Position numbers and translations under genes: made by a program
Notes under the pieces: model-generated
Database searches by the model: none
Seen by the model: only the letters and a program-made list of their open reading frames with translations
What the model was told of the DNA's origin: nothing
Part shown: one piece after another, positions 1 through 12,402 of the stretch
Position numbering within the stretch: position 1 is the first letter of the stretch
How the letters are laid out: each line of letters starts with the position of its first letter
Assembly (NCBI GenBank): GCA_037039925.1
Contig: JAXRKP010001034.1
Coordinates: 107,501 to 171,500 of the forward strand
Direction: 5' to 3'
Source of the DNA: Doris montereyensis
Lineage: Eukaryota > Mollusca > Gastropoda > Nudibranchia > Dorididae
DNA length: 64,000 nt

Positions 1-767
1 TGAAATTTAGCTACACTTTTCTCTTTTGGAGTAAAGACAGTCATTTTCTACTTGTGTGGCTGTCTTTGTCGGCAGGATCATACAGGAGCAGCAGAGACCA
101 AATAATGGAGGCAAAAGTATCCGATAAATCTTGAGTTTCCTCATGATGAAGACCTCGATCTACTCATCGCTTTAGACACTCCTTGTCGTTAGTTATGTCG
201 GCGGAAATGACTGGGTTATAATATCATGTTCTAGGTATAATATGTCCTTTGACTTGCAATAACTGAAATTTTGGCTAAAATCCCGGCAGGTTTTTTGACA
301 AGCGTTTTCCTTGCCAGAAAAATTCCTTTTGCGTAAATCAACACGCATGCTTGGTTTATTGTAGGGTCATTGCTATCACGAAAAGGTTTCCATCCTGTAT
401 ATTATGCTTAAAAGATATATCAAGCTCCTCATATACCACCGGTTTTATCCAAAACGATTGCTTTAGTCACGTGCTTCGGTGGGTTTGTGACGTCACGGAG
501 TCTGGCAAATGCTGGTGTATGGGATGAGAGATAAGTACGCGCGGAAGATTACAGATCGAATTCTGGCGGGTCCCAGAGATTACCGCGTGTCGTAAATATG
601 AACGGGGATGCGACGTCTGGTGATTATGACCTTCCCCGCCCATCCCCATCCCCTACCCATTCATTTGCCGCTTTCAGATACACAGGGAACTCGTTCGAAT
701 TCCAGTGGTAGCGTAGTACAAATTATAATGATCACAAAATCTTGTAAATCCGTTTATTTGATAAGCT
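1..767. other. Left-edge stretch without a recognisable gene
   Basis: I see no conserved protein, splice-site pair or RNA gene here. The short ORFs around 467-805 have no recognisable domain and look like chance reading frames. Confidence 0.5.
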
Positions 768-848
768 GTTCAGTGATTATTTCTCTTCCAAGTATCAATG
801 GTTGAGGAAGGTTTAAGGTTTTTTTGTTTTGTTTTCGGGGTTTTTTTC

Positions 849-897
849 GGGGGGGGGGGGGGTTGGGGTGGGATTTGTTTTCAGGGGGGGAGATGGG
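849..897 (+). other. G-rich run with G-quadruplex potential
   Basis: A run of 14 G (849-862) is followed by GGGG, GGG, GGGGGGG and GGG blocks separated by short T/A-rich loops. This meets the usual four-tract G-quadruplex pattern on the plus strand. Confidence 0.55.
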
Positions 898-1295
898 ATT
901 TGGTTATTTGATTTGGGGCAGGGGTGAGACAGTGGGGTTTCAATTTCTAAACGCCCTTTGCGAGACGTGGATATGATATCTTGTTAGTTTGTGTCCCTTC
1001 AAATTTTCATCTGGTCCACAGCTCACTTTAAATCTCCCTCACCCACCTCGTGCAGGCTATATTTTAGAGTAAATGATTAGCTGATTCAGTTGTTTCAGTG
1101 ATATTTTTTTTTCACGTAATTAATTGTTGAGGGAAATGTTTGTGTTATTGTATGGAAGACAAGGGGATGGGGCGGGGGTTGTGTGCTTTGCTATTTGTTT
1201 TGTCTTGGGTTTTTTTAGGGGGGAGGCAGGGTTTTGGTTTGCGGCGTGGTTTGTGCCGGAGGGTTCTGATTTGGGGGCACTGTCCCCCCGCCACC

Positions 1296-1298
<3 letters not shown>

Positions 1299-1369
<71 letters not shown>
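1299..1369. repeat. (TA)n microsatellite
   Basis: About 35 uninterrupted AT dinucleotides. The Y/I-rich reading frames across it are artefacts of the repeat. Confidence 0.95.
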
Positions 1370-1372
<3 letters not shown>

Positions 1373-1425
1373 TGTTGTCATCTTTTGTTTATTTCACCTT
1401 TTCATCTGTTCCACAGCTCACGATA

Positions 1426-1967
1426 AGCATCCATTGTAAATGGGCATCTGGCTTGGATTGCCTTGATGAAGGGTGAAAGGAAGACATCATTATCATCACC
1501 ATTCCTTTGAAATATTGTTAATTGAAATGATTACAAAATTACATGTATTAGAACAAATTTGATTTGTTTGGTATGTTACGTTACAGATATTTAAATCACG
1601 TAATGCTTAAATATGCGTAAGATGTTTATGTGTGAATGATATAATTCATGTATAGTAAAAAAGTGTGTTATATTTCATGTTGTATTGAAGGTATTGTAAC
1701 ATCAAAACAATGTGCCACTTTTGTAGCAATAAAATTATATCTTATCTGAATTGTTGGCAGATCGCAGTAAGTTCTGGAATGTGCAGATGTGTTGTAGCCA
1801 TAATGGTGCTTTGAGTGACAACTAGTATTAACGTTAAAGTATCCCGTAGTAGGGGACTTTAATTACTATTCCTGATACATTGAAAAGAAGGCTGCAAGTG
1901 AAAGCAAGCGAGGCTCCTTCACCTTTTATTTTTATTACGGGGTGTGGGACGACGCAATTTGTTAAGT
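1426..1967. other. No gene seen; possible 3'-end signal
   Basis: AT-rich sequence without a supported ORF. An AATAAA hexamer lies at 1728-1733 on the plus strand and could be a polyadenylation signal for a transcript entering from the left, but no coding exon of such a gene is in the window. Confidence 0.3.
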
Positions 1968-3482
1968 TCAATGACATTGTCGGAAGAAGAAAGAGATTTG
2001 GGAAATTGTTTAAAGACATTGTCTGTAGAAGAAATATATTTGGGAAATTATTCGTAAAACCTTGTCTGAAGAAGAAATATATTTGGGAAATTATTCCTAA
2101 AACCTTGCCTGAAGAAAAAATATATAATTTGGGAAATTATTCCTTAAACCTTGTCTGAAGAAGAAAATGTTTGGGAAATTGTTCGACGACATTGTCTGAA
2201 GAAGAAAAGAGATATGGGAAATTGTTCGACGACATTGTCTGAAGAAGAAAGAGATATGGGAAATTGTTCGACGACATTATTTGAGAAGAAAGAGATATGG
2301 GAAATTGTTCGACGACATTGTCTGAAGAAGAAAGAAATATGGGAAATTGTTCGACGACATTATTTGAAGAAGAAAGAGATATGGGAAATTGTTCGACGAA
2401 ATTGTTTGAAGAAGAAAGAGATTTGGGAAATTGTTCGACGACATTGTCTGAAGAAGAAAGAGATATGGGAAATTGTTCGATGACATTATTTGAAGAAGAA
2501 AGAGATATGCGAAATTGTTCGACAACATTATTTGAAGAAGAAAGAGATATGGGAAATTGTTCGACGACATTATTTGAAGAAGAAAGAGAATGGGGAAAGT
2601 GTTCGACGACATTATTTGAAGAATAAAGAGATAGTGTTCGACGACATTATTTGAAGAAGAAAGAGATATGGGAAAGTGTTCGACGACATTATTTGAAGAA
2701 GAAAGAGATATGGGAAAGTGTTCTGACGACATTATTTGAAGAAGAAAGAGATATGGGAAAGTGTTCGACGACATTATTTGAAGAAGAAAAGATATGGGAA
2801 AGTGTTCTGACGACATTATTTGAAGAAGAAAGAGATATGGGAAATTGTCGACGACGTTGTCTGGAGAAGAAGGAGATTTGGGAAATCGTTCAACGACGTT
2901 GTGGGAAGAAAAAAAAGATATTTAGAAATTGGTGAATGACATTGTCTGACGAAGAAAAATATTTGGGATAATTTCTTGTGCAAAGACATTGTTTAAAGAA
3001 GAAATAATATTTGGGAAATTGTTCAACGACGTCGTATGAAGAAAAAAGATTGGGAAATAGTTCAATGACATTGTCTGAAGAAAAAGAAAGATTAGGAAAC
3101 TGTTCAATGACATTGTCTGACGAAGAAAGAGATTTGGGAAATTGTTCAACGACACTGTTTGAAGAAGAAAGAGATTCGGGAAATTGTTCGACGACATTAT
3201 TTGAAGAAGAAAGAGATTTGGGAAATTGTTCAACGACATTGTTTGAAGAAGAAAGAGATTTGGGAAATTGTTCAACGACATTGTTTGAAGAAGAAAGAGA
3301 TATGGAAATTGTTCAACGACATTGTTTGAAGAAGAAAGAGATTTGGGAAATTGTTCAACGACATTGTTTGAAGAAGAAAGAGATTTGGGAAATTGTTCAA
3401 CGACATTGTTTGAAGAAGAAAGAGATTCGGGAAATTGTTCGGCGATATTGTTTGAAGAAGAAAGAGATTCGGGAAATGGTTT
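1968..3482. repeat. 42-bp minisatellite, about 36 units
   Basis: Tandem units read roughly 'gaagaagaaagagatatggg', then 'aaattgttc' and 'gacgacattattt' (42 bp). Units near 2200-2830 and 3120-3470 are nearly identical, whereas those at 1968-2160 and 2900-3060 are diverged and vary in length, the usual pattern of a homogenised core with decayed edges. Because 42 is divisible by 3, several frames stay open on both strands: the plus frame gives a 14-residue repeat GNCSTTLFEEERDM and the minus frame gives one containing NNVVEQFPKSLSSS. No start, signal or domain outside the repeat supports a protein, so I treat it as non-coding satellite DNA. Confidence 0.9.
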
Positions 3483-3610
3483 CCATTTGTACTTATGTTG
3501 TACTCGCACTTTAGGGACTGAGCTTTCTAGGGTCTTGTTAGGTAATTGTGTGGTAGTGTTTAGCTGATTTGCCATCACAGATTATGATGGTGTGTTGATA
3601 AGAAAATTAA

Positions 3611-3800
3611 GATGAGGATGATGAGATGATTGTCATGATATGATGATGTGTATGATGATGAGGATAACGACGATGAAGATGATAGTTATGATGAAGATGA
3701 GGATATGTTGTTCCTAAGCTAATGATGCTGATGAAGATGATGATGATACTGGTAACGGTCATGGTATTATAATTATGGTTATGATGGATTAAAGATGGAT
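3611..3800. repeat. Imperfect (GAT/ATG)n-rich tract
   Basis: Low-complexity sequence dominated by GATGAT and GATGAG trinucleotides with many interruptions. All frames contain stops within a short distance. Confidence 0.7.
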
Positions 3801-3867
3801 TTATAGTCATTATCCCCGCAAAAAGTACAGGCTCACCGAGTGTACATCATTTATTCCCCAGAAGGTC

Positions 3868-4030
3868 TTTTCATTCAAAGTCCTTCTCACCTCTCTTAGG
3901 AATATATAGTACTGCAGTCTCTTAAGTGCTTTGTACGAACACTCTGACAAGATATTTCTTTAACTATAGCTGGGTACTCATTATGTATGGGTGAAGTGAG
4001 GAAATGAGAATACCTGCATATATACACACT
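3868..4030 (+). mobile_element. SINE-like fragment ('ctgacaagat...gctgggtactcat' family)
   Basis: The order of words 'ctttgtacgaacactctgac', 'aagat', 'agctgggtactcatt', 'gtgaagtgaggaaa' and 'tacct' is shared with two tandem fragments at 49185-49395. The body resembles the widespread molluscan tRNA-SINE body. No tRNA-like head is attached here. Confidence 0.55.
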
Positions 4031-4353
4031 CACACACATAAATGTATGTAAATATTGCATACAATGTACTGACAAAAGAAAGAAACTTAAGCTACGTGAC
4101 GATCGTCTAGAAAGAGAAGAAACTGAAAAACACAGGAGATACAGGAAATTGATAAAACGCAGGTAACAGCTGCACAGATGGAAGGAAATACCAGACTGGC
4201 AAAGGTCAAGAGCACGCGAGCATCGCTTGTTTTCTGGTCGTTGATGGTGGTGGTGGACAGAGAGAGGTGGAAAGGGGGGTGGTAACAAACATCATTCTTT
4301 CCTTTAGGTTTCATTTTGTTGTTATCTGCTTAACTTAAATACGTTCTATACTT

Positions 4354-4654
4354 CAAGTATTTGTAGTATATGATCTAAGTATTTGTAGTATATGATGCAA
4401 GTATTTGTAGTATATGATCTAAGTATTTGTAGTATATGATGCAAGTATTTGTAGTATATGATCTAAGTATTTGTAGTATATGATGCAAGTATTTGTAGTA
4501 TATGATCTAAGTATTTGTAGTATATGATGCAAGTATTTGTAGTATATGATCTACTAAGTATTTGTAGTATATGATGCAAGTATTTGTAGTATATGATCTA
4601 AGTATTTGTAGTATATGATGCAAGTATTTGTAGTATATGATTCAAGTATTTGTA
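4354..4654. repeat. 22-bp tandem array with 44-bp dimer periodicity
   Basis: About 13 units of 'aagtatttgtagtatatgat' plus two bases. The variable end alternates strictly between 'ct' and 'gc' from unit to unit, so the true higher-order unit is 44 bp. One unit carries a 3-base insertion (near 4552) and the last is 'tc'. There are no unique spacers between units. Confidence 0.95.
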
Positions 4655-4783
4655 ACAGTAACAGATGATAGGAGAAGAAGACGTATAGATTCTAGTTTAT
4701 GTAATATGTAATATACCAAACTATAGAAGATAAAATTGATTTCATGAAGGTATTATTAGCTTATGTGATTATGAGACGTTGGT

Positions 4784-5045
4784 AACCTGATAGTTAGGTT
4801 AACTGACTTGGAATCGTGATAAAGTAAAGGTTTGAATCCAAGCAATACTAGATCCGACGTTGTGTTCCTTGTGAAAGACACTTAATACTCATTTTCGTGT
4901 AAATGGGTATCAGCATCAGTGTGGGAGTGAAAATCTGCTATAGACCAGGGGTTATTAATAGCTTCTGTTCCGCTTTATGCTATAGACACGAGGATATGCT
5001 CCCGTTCTATGGGCCGTAAGGGCCTCGAATAAACTTTCCTTTTTA
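4784..5045 (+). mobile_element. tRNA-derived SINE
   Basis: A tRNA-like head contains a B-box-like 'ggtttgaatcc' (about 4830-4842). It is followed by a body with 'actagatccgacgttgtgtt', 'ccttgtgaaagacactta' and 'gtgtaaatgggtat', and a 3' end around 'ggccgtaagggcctcgaata'. The body is shared with the minus-strand copy at 33890-34045. It is a transposed copy, not a functional tRNA gene. Confidence 0.75.
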
Positions 5046-5370
5046 CCTTTGGGATTATACATGGATGGAACCATATGGACACACATTGCAAGCGTTTTGA
5101 TGGGGAGGAAAGCGCTTGACTAGACTTCCTCACAATGTTATTTTCATTTAATTCTATTGAACAGCATTGTCACGGTCTGCAGGGTTGTGTTGATAAAATG
5201 TCAGTGGCTGTAATGGAATTAATCGCAGAAATGCATTCTAGCATTACAAAGTACATGTATATGGGGTAATTTTGAAAAGAGGCTATTATACAGGCCTCAT
5301 TGGAACATCGTCATCATCACCCCTTCCACTTCTTCCTCTTCCTACCATAACTACGATGTAGGCTAGAATA

Positions 5371-6221
<851 letters not shown>

Positions 6222-6229
6222 TATTAACA

Positions 6230-7100
6230 ATAACGCTATGGCTTCTCTTTTAATACGTTGTTTCAATCAATCAAAGAACATGAATCTTGGAAACCCAGAC
6301 AATCGATATCAGTAGTAGATGTATTCATAAATGGTTTGATTCACCTGAACTATAAACTACAGGTTCATGCATTTATAAAGGCAGTGCAGTTGTTGAGAGC
6401 ATAACGGCGAAAAAGTAACGATAGATCTAGATAGAGGTAACCTCTAGTTAGACTTGCTACGTGAGAAATGTCGGGTGGATTCTGTGGTGTAGTAATGATA
6501 TCCCCGGGTTGCTGCCAGTTTTGGGGGCCACGGCAGCCGATGGGGTGTGCCCACAGCGATAACGGACTTGGTGAACTCAATAGTTTTATTAGCTCGTATT
6601 GTTGCTGCAACTTTTACTTTCTATTTACAATGGCAAGTCTCACAATGAGTCGCAGTTGTAAGCCTGTATCACTTCTGATGCTATCAATGGCATGGTATGG
6701 TGGTAGGGACATGCTCGTCTGTCTAGCTGATTAGCATTATAACTCTTTATATTGTTCTTACAAGTTATAGTCTCTGCTCTCGTTAGGTTCTTTTTACTGT
6801 ACATTTTGTAATAATAGGGAAAGGGGGGGGTAAATAAGTATAAACAAGTGTTTTTCCGACTGGGCCTTTCACACACCAGGGAGTTTTAAGATGATCTTTA
6901 CTTTTCAAGATACTTTCAATTAAAGAATTTTTAAAGAAATAAGTTGTAAGCTTTAAATAAGAGCCTACTCAGAAATTACAAAAAGTAAAAAAGACGGTGG
7001 TTTCACTCATTTTCGTTAATTTTATTTCTCTTTTCTTATTTTTACTATTTTCTTTCGGTGGGTTTTATGGAAATAGAGGAGAGATACGTGGAAGTATGTT
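6230..7100. other. No gene seen
   Basis: Mixed AT-rich sequence. ORFs such as those near 6468-6734 and 6640-6876 overlap on opposite strands and have no recognisable domains. Confidence 0.45.
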
Positions 7101-7102
7101 CT

Positions 7103-9557
7103 TACTTTCGTTCTTTCTTTATCAGTTCCCATTCTACCTTCCGGTGTATGGGTTTAGGTGCTCGAAATGATCTTTCCCCAGGCTACCCTGTCCTGGCATT
7201 TTCTGTTTCATTCTGTAAAAGTTTTTATTGGTGCTTTAATGCCTCTTTTATGTCTTCTTCCCACTTTCTCCCTAGGTCTGCCTTTTCGTCTTTTTACCTT
7301 GGGTTTGAGCATTGTATACTGATTGAGCTATTTTAGATCATTCATTCAGTTTACATGCCCAAAACATCTCAGTTGATCTATTTCTATCTTAGTTTTTATG
7401 CCATCTGTTATGGTTTGATCTCTTATTGTTATGATTTTGAAATCTTGTCTACCTATAAATGCATTTCCTATATGGTTGTATATTGTCATGGCCTTTGGAT
7501 TCTCTGGCTGATTTCTTCTCTTAGTTTTCCCTCTGAGTTATTGATTACTCTAGGTAATTGAAGCTTTGAATTTGTTCCAACTTCTCCCTAATCAGTTTAG
7601 GATTTTGCGTTTTAGTTTCCTAGTTACCGGCATTGCTTTTGTTTTCTTTGCATTTACTTTCTTTACTTTCAATCTTCTTTCATTTACTTCATTATTCAGC
7701 ATGTTCATATTGTATTGAAGGTCCCTTTCTGATTTTACGAACAGAATTAAATCATCAGCAAATGAAAAACAGTGATATATTTACTGGTTTGAGTTTTCAA
7801 GTACGTACATTAATTTTCTTCGTTTTTGATATCATTACAACTGAATCCATAAATATGATTTTTAAAAAGAGGAATAATGATAAGCCCTGTCTTACTCCTA
7901 TATCTACATCAATTCTTCATTTACATTTCCAGCTACTCTCACTGAACATGTTGGTTTATTGTAAAAGTTTCTATTCAATTCTGCTCTACATTATGCTTTT
8001 TTAAGGAATGTCATAGTTCGTCATCCTCAGGGTCAGTGTCAATAAAACATCCGTGCAAGTCAATGTTTCTCACAAGGAATTTTTCAATTGTTTGTCTAAT
8101 TGTAAATATGTAGTCCTGTACACTTGTTCCTGGTCTAAATCCACTTTGATGTTCTTCAAGCTGATCCTCTACTCTTTTCCTTAGTCTCATTTCTACTATC
8201 TAGTATCCTGGCAGAAACGTTTCCTGACACGTTAAGTAGTGATATCCCTCTATAGTTTCAGCCTTCCATAGTTGATCATTTCTTGTGTATTAGTAATACC
8301 AGTCCCTTTTTCCAGTCTTCTGGCACGTTTTGACTTCCATGCTTGTTGGCATACAATGTATTGCATATAGTAGTTTGTCTGCCTCTCTCCCTTGGTTTTT
8401 AATCTTGATTTGCTCATGGGGCCTTTCCTAATTTCACTTTTCGTATAGCTGTTTGGGTTTCTTCTATTGAAATATCTACATCTTCAGCTGTCTCATCTGC
8501 ATTACTTGTTAATGTTATTCTTACTAATTGATCTGTACTCCTTGACTCATATGTTCTGCCGGGATTAGGTAATTGCTGAAATACTTTCATTATTTCTCCT
8601 TATTTATTTTTTGGCGTTCTTAATTTGTCGCATCGGGCATGCTTTGGTCTTTCTCATGCCCCTTCATTGCTCCCCAGAACAGCTTTTGATTTATGTGGTA
8701 GCGTTCTTGAAATCGTTGTCCAAACTCTTCCCACTGGTCCTGTTTTACTTTCCCCCACTTCCTCTTTGGCAATAATTCTTTTACTCATGTAAATGTAATC
8801 TATCCTATCCTCTGGCCTCTTTGTTTGCAAGTGTTTCTTACAGGCATCCATTTTTTCTTTGCTTTCAGTTTTAACATTCTTATTCCACAAAGCTGTTCTT
8901 TTCCTACCTCCGTTAATGTGTTTCCTATCACAGACCTCTCCAGTAGAACTGATGAGTGTTTCTGTACACTTGCCACTTTCCTTCTATTGTGCTATCATTC
9001 AAAATAATCTACCATTCACTGATACATCTTTTTATCCTATATTGGTATAAGTATTTTACTTTTGTTTATTTTGACGTTAGCAGCTTTCTTTTCTAACGTT
9101 TTCTGTTTGTTTTCCTCAGTAAGTAATCTCATTTTGGCAATCACTAAGCGATGATCACTAAGTATGTCAGCTCCTCTGTTAACTCTTGCATACATTGCAC
9201 TGTAAAAAAAGGAGCTGTTAACTATTATGTAGTCTATGATTGACTTTTCCTTTCTGTCTTCATATGCTCTTGTATATGTGTGGATACCTTTATGTGGAGA
9301 AAAAAAGGTGTTGGCTATTTTGATGTTATTCATTAGGCAAAAGTCTATCAACCTGATGTTTCTGCACTGTTGCCTTCTCTAGCGTTTCAATCTCTTAAAA
9401 GCATTAGTTGCTGTTTGCATTTGAAAATATGTGCAGCAATTTGTAAATTGTTTTCAAAGGTATATTTTTCTTCTTTGGTGGCATCTTCGTTTGGCCCATA
9501 AGCTATTGATAATTTAATTTTTCTTCCTTTTTTAGTTTAATATTTACCTCTAATAAC
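7103..9557 (-). mobile_element. LINE copy 1, degenerate (APE endonuclease + RT type)
   Basis: Read on the minus strand, this matches the better copy at 55.7-59.1 kb from its 3' end ('cccatacaccggaaggtaga' at the left) back to the endonuclease region near 9540 ('attagaggtaaatattaaac'). Fragments include the 'DILSDHRLVIAKMRLL' endonuclease part (9037-9351). Reverse-transcriptase parts lie around 7750-8500. Stops and indels break every frame, so it is a dead copy. It lies in tandem with copy 2, separated by about 30 bp. Clade assignment (RTE-like or Jockey-like) is not settled by eye. Confidence 0.85.
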
Positions 9558-9584
9558 TTCCGAGTTAATAAATTTCTAATTGTC

Positions 9585-12357
9585 TCTTTCTTTCTTTATC
9601 AGCTCCCATTCTATCTTCCAGTGTATGAGTTTTAGATGCCCGAAATGATCTTTCTCCAGGCTGCCCTGTTTTGACATTTTTCTGTTTCCTTCTAAACAAA
9701 TTAAATTTCTTTGCGTTAGTGCCTCTTTTATATCTTCTTCCCACTTTCTCCGAGGTCTGCCTTTTGGTCTTTTACCTTGAATTTTAGCACTTTATACTGA
9801 TTTAGCTATCCTATTGTCATTCATTCTGTTAACATGCCCAAAACATCTCAGTTAATTCATATCTATTTTAGTTTTTATGCTATCTGCTTTGGTTTGATCT
9901 CTTATTGTTGTGTTTCTAATTTTGTCTCTTTTAGTTTTCCGTACTATTTTTCTTAGATATTTCATTTCGGCTGCTTGCACTCTACTCTATTCCTTACTGT
10001 CTAATGTCCAGGTTTCACTGCCATAGAGGAGAGAAGGACAATAAACTGTTCTGTATACTGCCATTTTGGTTTTTGTTGACAATTCTTGTTTATCTATAAA
10101 TGCCTTTCCTAGATGGTTATATATTGCACTTGCCTTTTGGATTCTCTGGCTGATTTCTTCTCTTAGTTTTCCCTCTGAGTTAATCATTACTCCTAAGTAA
10201 TTGTAGCTTTGAACTTGTTCTAAAATCTCCTGCCTAATTTAAGATTTTGTGTTTTAGCTTCCCTAGTTACTAGCATTGTTTTGGTTTTCTTTGTATTTAC
10301 TCTCATTCCTCTTTTTATTTAATTCATTATTCATTATGTTGATATTTGACTGGAGGTCACTTTCTGATTTTCCAAACAGAACTAAATCATCAGGAAACGA
10401 AATCATTAATACGTTTACTGGTTTGAGCTTCCACATACCTACATTCATTTTTCTTCATTTTTGAGGATGCCTTTGCGACTGAATCCATAAATATGATACA
10501 CTATGGAATAGGATACAACTCTGTCTTACTCCTAAATCTACATTAAATTCTTGAGATACATTTCCAGCTACTCTCACTACACATGTTGGTTTATTGTAAA
10601 AATTTTAATGGCTTCTATTAAATTTAGCTCTACGTTGTGTTCTTTTATTTTTAAGGAATGCAATAGTTCGTCCCTCCTCCTCACAGTGGCAAATGCCTTT
10701 TCTAAGTCAATAAAACACAGGTGCAAGTCAATGCTCTCAAGGAATTTTTCTATTATTTGTCTAATTGTAAATATGTGATCTTGTACACTTCTTTCTCGTC
10801 TAAATCCACTCTGGTGTTTTTCAATCTGATCCTCTACTTTTTTCCTTAGTCTCATTTCCAGAATCCTCGCTACACTTTTCCTGGTACGCTAAGTAGTGAT
10901 ATTCCATAGTTGATCCTTTCTTGTGTATTGGTACTACTGTTCCTTATTCCAGTCGTCTGGCACCTGTTTGGATTTCCATGCTTGTTGACATATTGCATGT
11001 AGTAGTTTGTCTACCTCTCTCCTTTGATTTCAATCATTTCTGGATAAACTTGATCTGCTCCTGGGACTTTTCCTAACTTCACTTTTCTTATAGCTGTTTG
11101 AAGTTCTTCCATTGAGATATCTACATCTTCAGCTGTCTCAACTCCATTACTTGTTACTCTTACTAATTGATCTGTACTCCTTGTTTCATATGTTCTGGAG
11201 GGATTATGTAATTGTTGAAAATACTTTCTCCCCGTTTCCATGATTTCGCTGTCTCCTTTCATTATTTCTCCTTTGGCATTCTTAACTTGTCGTATTGGGC
11301 ATGCTTTGGTCTTTCTCATGCTCTTCATTGCTCCCAGAACTGCAGAACAGCTTTTGATTTCCTTGATAGCTTTCTTGAAATTTGTGTCCAAACTCTTCCC
11401 ACTGTTCCTGTTTTGCTTTCCTAACTTCCTCTATTCTATCCTCTGGTCTCTTTGTTTGCAAGTATTTCTTCCAGGCATCTTTCTTTTCTTTGCTCTTAGT
11501 CTTGACATTCTCATTCCACTATGCTGTTCTTTTTCCTATCTCCTTTAATTTGTTTCTACCCACAGACCTCTTCAGTACAACTGAGGAGTGTTTCTTTATA
11601 TATTTGTCACTTTTTCTTCTATTGTGCTTTCCTTCAGATCCATCTGCCTTTCACTGATAGATTTTTTGTTTATCCTAGATTGGTATATTTGTTTTACTAT
11701 TGGTTTATTTAGTTCTTCTATTTTGAGTTTAGTAGCTTTCTTCTCTTTCCTTTTCTGTTTGTTTTCGTCAGTTAATAATCTCATTTTGGCTATCACTAGG
11801 TGGTGATCACTAAATATTTAATTCCTCTGCTTACTCTAGCCTCCATTGTACTGTAAAAAGGGAGCTGCTAACTATTATGTAGTCTATGATTGACTTTTCA
11901 CATCAGTCTTCATTTACTCTTGTATATTTGTGGATATCTTTATGAGGAAAAAAATGTGTTAGCTATTTTCATGTTATTCTTAGGCAAAAATCTATTAGTC
12001 TCTTTCCATTCAGAGAAGTTGTTGTCTCTCCTTCTATACCTATTACTCCTCCTGATGTTTCTACATTGTTGCCTACTCTAGCGTTTAAATCTCCTAAAAC
12101 CATTAAATCCTGTTTAGGTTTGAGATTCTCTGCAGCTATTTGTAAATCGTTTCCGAAGATATCTTTTTCTTTTGGTGGCATCTTCGTTTGGTCCATAAGC
12201 TATTAATAATTTAATTTCTCTTCCTTTCGGTTTAATATTTACCTCTTATAGCTGTGGTCCAGCTTTCTAGTAGCATTTCTTGCCTTTATGTATTAGGAGT
12301 CCTACTCCTGCTCTAGCTCTATCTTTGACATGTACTCCTGAGAAGATTAAAATATTA
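9585..12357 (-). mobile_element. LINE copy 2, degenerate
   Basis: Minus-strand fragments run from the C-terminal region at the left to the endonuclease at the right. They include 'YRTVYCPSLLYGSETWTL' (9987-10187), the RT block 'DQIEKHQSGFRRERSVQD' (10577-10855), a domain near 11011-11391 with 'VPGADQVYPEMIE', and the endonuclease piece 'LMVLGDLNARVGNN' (11969-12196). It extends further 5' than copy 1, to the segment equivalent to 'tttaatcttctcaggagta' near 12340. Frames are broken throughout. Together with copy 3 it forms a head-to-head inverted pair. Confidence 0.88.
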
Positions 12358-12380
12358 TAAAAGGAATGAAAATCTAATAG

Positions 12381-12402
12381 AAATATTATTATAATAATAT
12401 TT
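12381..12402. repeat. 22-bp perfect AT palindrome at the junction of LINE copies 2 and 3
   Basis: The 22 bases equal their own reverse complement. They sit in the roughly 50-bp gap between two LINE copies pointing away from each other, the centre of symmetry of a structure about 5.3 kb long. Confidence 0.85.

Larger units (their letters stand above)
768..1425. repeat. Diverged two-copy direct repeat
   Basis: The segment starting near 768 ('tcagtgattatt...') and ending near 1026 ('tccacagctcac') recurs from about 1098 to 1424 with the same order of landmarks: tcagtgat, a T/G-rich tract, then 'ttttcatctgttccacagctcac'. The copies differ by many indels, including the TA microsatellite in the second copy. 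This looks like an old tandem duplication. Confidence 0.4.

Noticed and set aside
1968..4654. Possible CRISPR-like arrays (42-bp and 22-bp repeats)
   Set aside because: Units abut each other without unique spacers, and the context is eukaryotic.
4784..5045. tRNA gene at a SINE head (similarly 24117-24450, 30548-30872, 33890-34045, 61165-61440)
   Set aside because: Heads have B-box-like words but degenerate stems and are followed by shared SINE bodies.
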